Source: Scalesia atractyloides
Taxonomy: Eukaryota > Streptophyta > Magnoliopsida > Asterales > Asteraceae
DNA length: 64,000 nt
Assembly: GCA_947069175.1 (NCBI GenBank)
Contig: CAMTDV010000007.1
Span: forward strand, 51,293,681-51,357,680
Reading direction: 5' to 3'
Both the position numbers and the translations under genes were made by a program. A model generated the notes under the pieces. That model was not told the origin of the DNA. It made no database searches and was given only the letters and a program-made list of their open reading frames with translations. This document shows positions 57,950 to 64,000 of the stretch, in pieces (the stretch's first letter is position 1; every line of letters begins with the position of its first letter).

Positions 57950-59083
57950 AAAAAAACTTGTATTTTTCACATTTAACCTAAAGGTTTTATCTTTTCCAAT
58001 TTAACCCCAATACTTTTTCATTTTCAATTTGGCCCCTCATACTTTTCATCTCTCGCAAGTTTTTCTTTTTACGTTTCGTTCTACATTTTGGGAATTAACA
58101 CGTCGCAACGTGCGTGTGGGGTTCAACGTTTTTCGTCTGTTTTTCCCATTTGGCCGGACTTCTTTTCCGTTTGACAAGTTCGTCGCAATGTGCGGGTCGT
58201 AGATCGACTTAGTTATAATTTTCTGCATTTTACGTTTTTTTCTAATTTCTTCGCACTAACACGCCGCAACGGCCGTGTATGGTTCAATGATTTTATGTCG
58301 GTTTTTCGATCAGTGTTATTTTTTACTTTTTTATTTTATTTTTACGAACTTTTATGATGTTGGTGGTCGCTAACAATGGCGTGACATTAGTGCTACTTGG
58401 CACGATTTTACGAACGTATTTAACCTATTAAGTTTAATATTTTGTTCAAGTTTACCGCTATATTTCCTTTACTTAAGAAAAACTAATTTTTTAACGTGCA
58501 TATTTTTATGTATGTGGTCAGTATAAATTCGATTTTCTCTTTGTTTCGACGTAAACTTTTTTCTAGAAAACGAGTCAGGCCATATATAATACGTTTTCGT
58601 TTAAAAAAACCATTTTTACATGCATATTTTATCTGCGTTTTGGTATAAATTCGAGTTGGTGCATGTTTCGACGTAAGCTTTTTTGGGAAACAAGCCAGGT
58701 CAAATATAATATGTTTTCGCAATTAATTTTATGAATGTTTTGTAAATTATCTTTAGAACCGAGTAGAGTCAAATTGTGGTTTCTTTTTCCCCTTTTCAAA
58801 AGATCTAATTAATATCTTTTGATTATACGTGTCAGCTTTTTCGTTATATATGTTACATTTTCTATGTATGACTCGAGTCACATATAATACGTTATCATTG
58901 TACAATATAAATTTGATTTACTTTATGTTTTGATCAAATCGCAATCCTTATATAGGTTACATTGAGTTCAATCAGATACGTCAAAACGCGCACTTTCATA
59001 TGATTAACGCATCACATAACATTTGAACTAATCAATTCGACGTTTACAATGTACCTCGCAACGCACGCGGGTCTTACTGCTAG
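57950..59083 (+). mobile_element. Helitron-like element H3
   Basis: The right end ACCTCGCAACGCACGCGGGT can fold (ACC-CGC/GCGGGT with one bulge). It is followed by CTTACTG and CTAG at 59080-59083, then T: a good Helitron terminus. The interior has three diverged AACACGtCGCAACGtGCGTG-like units near 58098, 58170 and 58258. The left boundary is unknown. Confidence 0.55.
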
Positions 59084-59315
59084 TCTATAACCATTATTAT
59101 TATTGAAATACAATAGTAAAACAATAATTTATGGAATATGCATTATATATACAAACAAGTATAACTTTACTTAATTTTATATAATGTTATATGATTTCGT
59201 ATTACGTAATTACATGGATAATTATATCCTTAGCTTAAAGTCTATGTGTTAGATTTTTGTGGTCTTCTGTACTTAGTAGGAAATTAGCTAACTGTACAAG
59301 ACCCTTATACTTAAA

Positions 59316-59316
<1 letters not shown>

Positions 59317-59357
<41 letters not shown>
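59317..59357. repeat. TA microsatellite
   Basis: (TA)n, about 20 units. Confidence 0.9.
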
Positions 59358-59360
<3 letters not shown>

Positions 59361-59558
59361 TGAGGATTATTTAGAAATCAGCACTCATCACAAAAATCAT
59401 TTGTGAACACAGCCAAGCTATCTTAAAAAGGTTTTTTTCATTAAAACAACAAGTTTTTATTAAAAAAACTTATTAATAAAAAGTCACGATTTAATGGAAA
59501 TTTTTCAGCATTTAGTTTTGAATGGGGGTTTTAGATTTTTTTTTGGTGGTGTGGTGGT

Positions 59559-59576
59559 GGGGGGGGGGGGGGGGGG
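59559..59576. repeat. Poly-G tract (18 G)
   Basis: G18 following GGTGGTGTGGTGGTG; the second such tract. Confidence 0.95.
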
Positions 59577-59770
59577 TTAGGTTTTTGGGTGGTGGTGGGG
59601 TGAGAGGTTCATTGTTTGTTTTGAGTTTATTTGTTTGTATTCACACTAGTTCTTAGGTGGTGGTGGGGTGGGGGTTCATTGTTTGTTTTGAGTTTATTTT
59701 GTTTGTGTTCACACTATTCTCGTGGTTCTCTCCTTAAAGCTAGTTCTACATTAACCTTATCATATATATA

Positions 59771-60070
59771 ATGTAAGTATTGAGAGAAAACCCATAGTTA
59801 TTGAGAAAACCTAGAAAACTCTATCATTCCAATATTTTTTTTATTTTGAAAAAAAACACATGTGTAAGAGCTTTAAGAAGAAAGAAAAAACAAAAAAACT
59901 TCGAGAAGTTATTTAAAAAAATAAACAAGTTTTGCGCAACGCGACTTTATGTTACACATATTACACAAAAAAACTAGTTTATTTTATTTTTAAATTTGGT
60001 CTGCGCTTTTTTTTGCTCAAAACCCCTTAAAACATGCATATTACTATGAGTTTTCTATATAATCTTCCCA
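59771..60070. mobile_element. Possible MITE family M3, copy b
   Basis: GAGAGAAAACCCATAGTTAT on the left and, in reverse complement, ATAGAAAACTCATAGTAAT on the right, with AGAAAACTCTA inside. Diverged from copy a. Confidence 0.45.
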
Positions 60071-60098
60071 TATATATATATATTATATATATATATAA

Positions 60099-60462
60099 GT
60101 GGGAGTTGGCTACAAAGTCCATTTATCCTATAAAGTGTAAAAAGTTATAAAACATTATTACGTCAACCATAAAACACACTTAAAACCCACAAATAACAAA
60201 GTAAAAGATTACTAAAACGCCATATTTGTGGGTTTTGTGTTGTGCTTTGAATGTCAAGGCTTTGATTATCGAATGACTAACATTTAGTGTGTTTTACGTG
60301 GATTATCATATTGTGTTTTATATTCATAATTCTACGATGATATGTGTAAAGTTTTTAACATCGTTAGGGTTTGGATATTGTTTTTTAGTGATATTTACCA
60401 TGTTATTTATGGGTTTTAAGTGTGTTTTATGGCTGAAGTTACTGTGTTTAACCGAACCCCAC
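60099..60462. mobile_element. MITE family M1, copy c (364 bp)
   Basis: GTGGGAGTTGGCTACAAAGT at the left. The right end ..AACCGAACCCCAC has lost part of the inverted repeat. The interior is very close to copy a. It is flanked on both sides by TA-rich DNA. Confidence 0.8.
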
Positions 60463-60509
<47 letters not shown>

Positions 60510-61464
60510 AGAGTTAAAATGAGAATAAATTATTTGTAATAAAAAGAAGAAATTCAACCAATAAAAATGTTTTATTTTGCTTTATTTCATATTTGTATTT
60601 AATGTTATTGTAAGGTATATTGATAAACTTACATATATTATTAATATGTAGCATTCTTCTTTAATAGCTAACTATATTAAGTTTTTTTATTATCAAATTA
60701 TATATATAATAAAATGGTTTAGAATGTAGGATAAATTACAAAGTGTGTAGGACAAATTTCAAAATATGTAAGATAGATATTGAAATATGTAGGATAACTT
60801 TTGATTTGTGTAGGAAAATTTCTTTTTATGAAAGATAGTATTCTTTATTAATAATTAATTAATCAAAGATAATAATAAACGAGTTAAGAGAAAAACTTTT
60901 TAATATATTATAATTATACCTTTGTTATTTTTCTTTTCAATTTAATTTTCTTCTCAAATGATGATAATAATAATAAAAAGGTAAAAGGAAACGGTCATAT
61001 TTTACTATATTTATTAAATTTATTACACCTTACATTAATAAATTAATAATATATTCTAAGTTTAATCACAACTCTGTTTTATTTTACATTTATCTGTATT
61101 AGTGTATAAAATACTTGTTACAACTTTTGACGCGTAGGGGACACACATTTTAAGCAATATTAACTAATTTACCCTCTCATTTAATAAAGTCTCCTAATTA
61201 ATACACTATTTAATATTTAATGTTTATTTTATTTCTTTTTATATAATTTTTAGTTATTATGTATCACGATTAAAAAAATCCTATATAATTGTTTTTTATA
61301 ATTATTTGGTTTGTATGTAGAACTTATGCTATTTTAAACATGTCTCATGATCAATTGAAACAATACACTTTGGATAATCTAAAGGTGAAAATTTGTAAAA
61401 CTAAAGGAGCACTTAATTCTAATAACAATGGGCGACTTAATTCAAGAAATGTATTTTAGCAGAA

Positions 61465-61500
<36 letters not shown>

Positions 61501-62159
61501 TAATTACTAAATATTTAAAATAATAATAATAACAACAATATTAATAGTAATACTCAAATATAATTAAGTATTATCTTATTTATACTTAAGTATATACTTA
61601 CAAAAGTTTATAATAATAATAACAAACAACCCAATTTTAATCGGTGTTTAAAGCATGTTGAGTTAAATTGCACTTTCCAAAAGAGCCTTGTGACACCAGT
61701 TGTATCGTGCATTATTATCTTATTTAAAAACTAAAGTGTATAATTACTAAATATTTATATATTAGTAGTAGCAGCAGCTAATACCCAAATATAAGTAGTC
61801 TTTAAAATAGGTTAGATTAGATTGCACTCTCTCAAAAAAAAAAAACACTCGTGTCACCCGCTGCATCACGTGGATCAGCACACACTAGTATTAATAAAAA
61901 AATAGTTTTTTCATGCTTAATTATCTAAGATGTGTAACATTCCACTTCTACTAAAAGAACTTAAAATATATATCATATCCAATATTAGACTAACTTTAAC
62001 AAAATCTGAATGAATTGCGCTAATAACGACGTATACATTTCTCATAAATAAAATTAATATTGCAACTTTATGAATCAATCAGAAGAATCTAAAATATGTT
62101 TGTTTGGATACAACTTGATTATTTTAAAAAGTGTGTTTTAGATTTGGGTACAACTTAAT
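60463..62159. other. AT-rich DNA, microsatellites and a MITE-like segment
   Basis: A TA run (60470-60506), an AAT/ATA-rich stretch near 61465-61540, and a segment from 60508 starting GAGTTAAAATGAGAATAA with ATGTAGGATAA-type repeats. No gene is supported. Confidence 0.45.
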
Positions 62160-62535
62160 AGTTTAAAAAGGTATATATTATTATAAATTTATCGGATAAA
62201 GTAAATATGAATTAAAAAAGAAATATATTAAAAGTAAATATAATAATGATAAGAAAAAATGTAAATATATTAAAAATAAATATAATAATAACCTACAATA
62301 TATTAAAGTAATTAAATGTCAAAAAGTTACATATTATTTTAAATTTATAACTATAATTACTATTCATAGTATATATTATTATAAATTTATCGGATAAAGT
62401 AAAGATGATTTAAAAAAGAAATATATTAAAAGTAAATATAATAATGATAGGAAAAAATGTAAATATATTAAAAATAAATATAATAATAACCTACAATATA
62501 TTAAAATTTATAATTATAATTACTATTCATAGTTA
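62160..62535. repeat. Tandem duplication, ~213 bp
   Basis: TATTATAAATTTATCGGATA and AAAAGTAAATATAATAATGA occur twice, from about 62170 and 62385. Confidence 0.85.
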
Positions 62536-62539
62536 TCAG

Positions 62540-62573
<34 letters not shown>

Positions 62574-62574
<1 letters not shown>

Positions 62575-63030
62575 TGTTCATTGAGAATAAATTTAATGTG
62601 AGAAGAAAAAGAAGAAAGAGTATAATGGTAAAACATTAAATAGTTTACAACTCATCTAATTAATTATGTTGTCTCTCATTAATAAAGCAAAAACATTTTA
62701 TCCTACACATTTCAAAATTTATTCTACATATGTCTTACATTTACTGGAATTTACCATACACATATATAAATTTACCTTACACATTTCAAAATTTATCCTA
62801 CACACTGTCAAAAATTGTCCTACACTATAATTATTTTATCTTGAAAGAGTATATGAAAAAATGAGTTACAAGTTTAATTAATTAGCTAATTAATGACAGT
62901 TACAGATTTACCTATATGCCATTTTTTATAATATTAAATACACACATTAACTGAAGTAAATGGAGAATTTCTATTGTTTTAAAAGTTATTCTTTTTATTC
63001 TTACAAATTTTTTCTTATCATTTGAACTCT
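62574..63030. mobile_element. MITE-like element related to M2 ends
   Basis: Left GTTCATTGAGAATAAATTTA; right, in reverse complement, GTTCAAATGATAAGAAAAAA. The interior has CCTACACATTTCAAAATTTA in several copies. Flanked by TA microsatellites. Confidence 0.45.
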
Positions 63031-63178
63031 CCGCTATATATATATATATATATATATAATATAGCAACTTTATCAATTAATTAGAAGAATCTAAAATATG
63101 TTTGTTTGGGTACAACTTGATTAGTTTAAAAAGTGTGTTTTAGGTTTGGGAAATTGAAAGCCAAGTGAAGAAACATAC

Positions 63179-64000
63179 TGCGATAAACAAATCTTTGGTA
63201 GACGTTGTATCGTTTGCCACTAGGATATGCATCCCACTTTTGCGCCATACACCATAATAGACCCATAGTACCAGGGACCTTTAGTGTAGCCAGATCAGGA
63301 TGCTCCTGGAGCAAGGAATATGCTTCATCTGCAGAATAAATCATATAGCTTAGTAACAACTAATACCAAATGGGATTGTTTTTTTAAGATATAACATATG
63401 GAGAAAGAATGAGAGGTGTTGATAAGTGGTTAAAAAATTAAATGCAAGAGTTTTTAGGTTTTTTTATTTTGTGGATTCCGGTATTTCGAAGAATAAGTGT
63501 TTTTATGATGTGACAATTTACAAGACACACTTTTAGGTGTTTTTAAAGTCTCTTATTGTGGATGGTTAAATAACTAACTAACTAACCCAAAAATCCAGAG
63601 CAGATTGTAGTAGTGATGAGCAAGGCTCCATTTTCGCCAACAAATGGATTGTGGTATCCATCCTTTGCGCTAAGCTTAATATGTGTTCTACACTCTTCAA
63701 GAAGATAAGTAAAAGTGGCCTTGTGAGAATGAAAAGCAGCTCTCGTGATAGGGAGTACTTGTCGCTATCGACACAGAATAACAAGTGTGGGTTTCTCTTG
63801 ACCAACATCTCTGCAACTCTTTTGTTGCCAAGCATTGCAGCATAATGCAACGCGTTTTGCTGTTTATTATTCACTAGACTCGGAAGTATCTCCGAGTCTT
63901 TTATGTCATTTAGGAGTTTCTTTAGAAAACCGCGATGAGAAGAATCAAATTTATCCTCATGACTTTCGAGAATCGCAAGATGTAGTGCCCTCTCCCCGTC
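63179..64000 (-). pseudogene. Ankyrin-repeat (ACD6/ITN1-like) gene, N-terminal exons; 5' end beyond the window
   Basis: Exon X1 (64000-63587) reads GERALHLAILESHEDKFDS and QQNALHYAAMLGNKRVAEML then VKRNPHLLF: ankyrin repeats. The frame is lost by one base near DKYS (about 63757). The later part is in the next frame (ITRAAFHSHKATFTYLLEEC) and runs to a donor, TTTTTGG|GTTAGT. Exon X2 (63328-63179) has the acceptor TTCTGCAG and the donor CGCA|GTATGT and is open: DEAYSLLQEHPDLATLKVPG and YPSGKRYNVYQRFVYR. Phases of X1 and X2 agree. Such proteins have cytosolic ankyrins and a C-terminal PGG membrane domain. The next recognisable exons on this strand are at 49.9-48.9 kb. The one-base loss could be a true lesion or an assembly error. 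Confidence 0.82.

Noticed and set aside
57639..58004. 121-codon + strand ORF
   Set aside because: Starts inside MITE M2b and runs through TA- and T-rich DNA. No motif.

Overview
This is plant nuclear DNA: AT-rich, with LTR retrotransposons of plant-specific lineages (Tekay chromovirus, Athila-type Ty3/gypsy, Ty1/copia), Helitron-like termini, several MITE families and an ACD6/ITN1-type ankyrin gene. A eudicot is likely. Asteraceae is my guess from the general look of the repeats, and it is a weak one. There are no prokaryotic features and no organellar insert that I can see.

Layout. (1) 1-2151: the 5' end of a decayed copia element on the minus strand (LTR, primer-binding-type motif, broken gag). 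(2) 2152-5732: AT-rich repeats, including a Helitron-like remnant. (3) 5738-41421: one 35.7-kb nest of retrotransposons. The outermost layer is a solo LTR (family A) with a perfect 5-bp target duplication, ACAAC, at 5733-5737 and 41422-41426. Element B, with no coding content, sits in that LTR. B's 3' LTR (starting at 11798) was hit twice: by element C (12173-22938, + strand, Tekay chromovirus) and by element D (23822-39826, - strand, Athila-like). The integrase of D is split by a second family-A solo LTR (29629-33030, - strand, target duplication ACATT). Order of events: A, then B, then C and D (mutual order unknown), then A'. (4) 41422-48900: MITEs, a candidate two-exon secreted-peptide gene and an inverted duplication of its second exon. 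(5) 48905-64000: minus-strand pieces of an ankyrin/PGG-domain membrane protein gene. C-terminal exons full of frameshifts lie at 48.9-49.9 kb and N-terminal ankyrin exons at 63.2-64.0 kb and beyond. The 13 kb between them is filled with MITEs, tandem repeats and Helitron-like remnants.

How the parts relate. C encodes gag, protease, reverse transcriptase, RNase H, integrase and a C-terminal chromodomain, but carries several single-step lesions. B has no ORFs of note yet shares C-like signals at both ends and in the leader, as expected of a non-autonomous partner of Tekay elements. D keeps recognisable gag-pol plus a third ORF after integrase, but one active-site Asp of its reverse transcriptase reads as Asn.

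The most unusual structure is inside the LTRs of C. Four tRNA-like modules (one antisense, three sense in tandem) have A-box and B-box promoter elements at tRNA spacing, followed by a dense cluster of GGTCAA/AGTCAA (W-box) motifs. Both LTR copies carry them.
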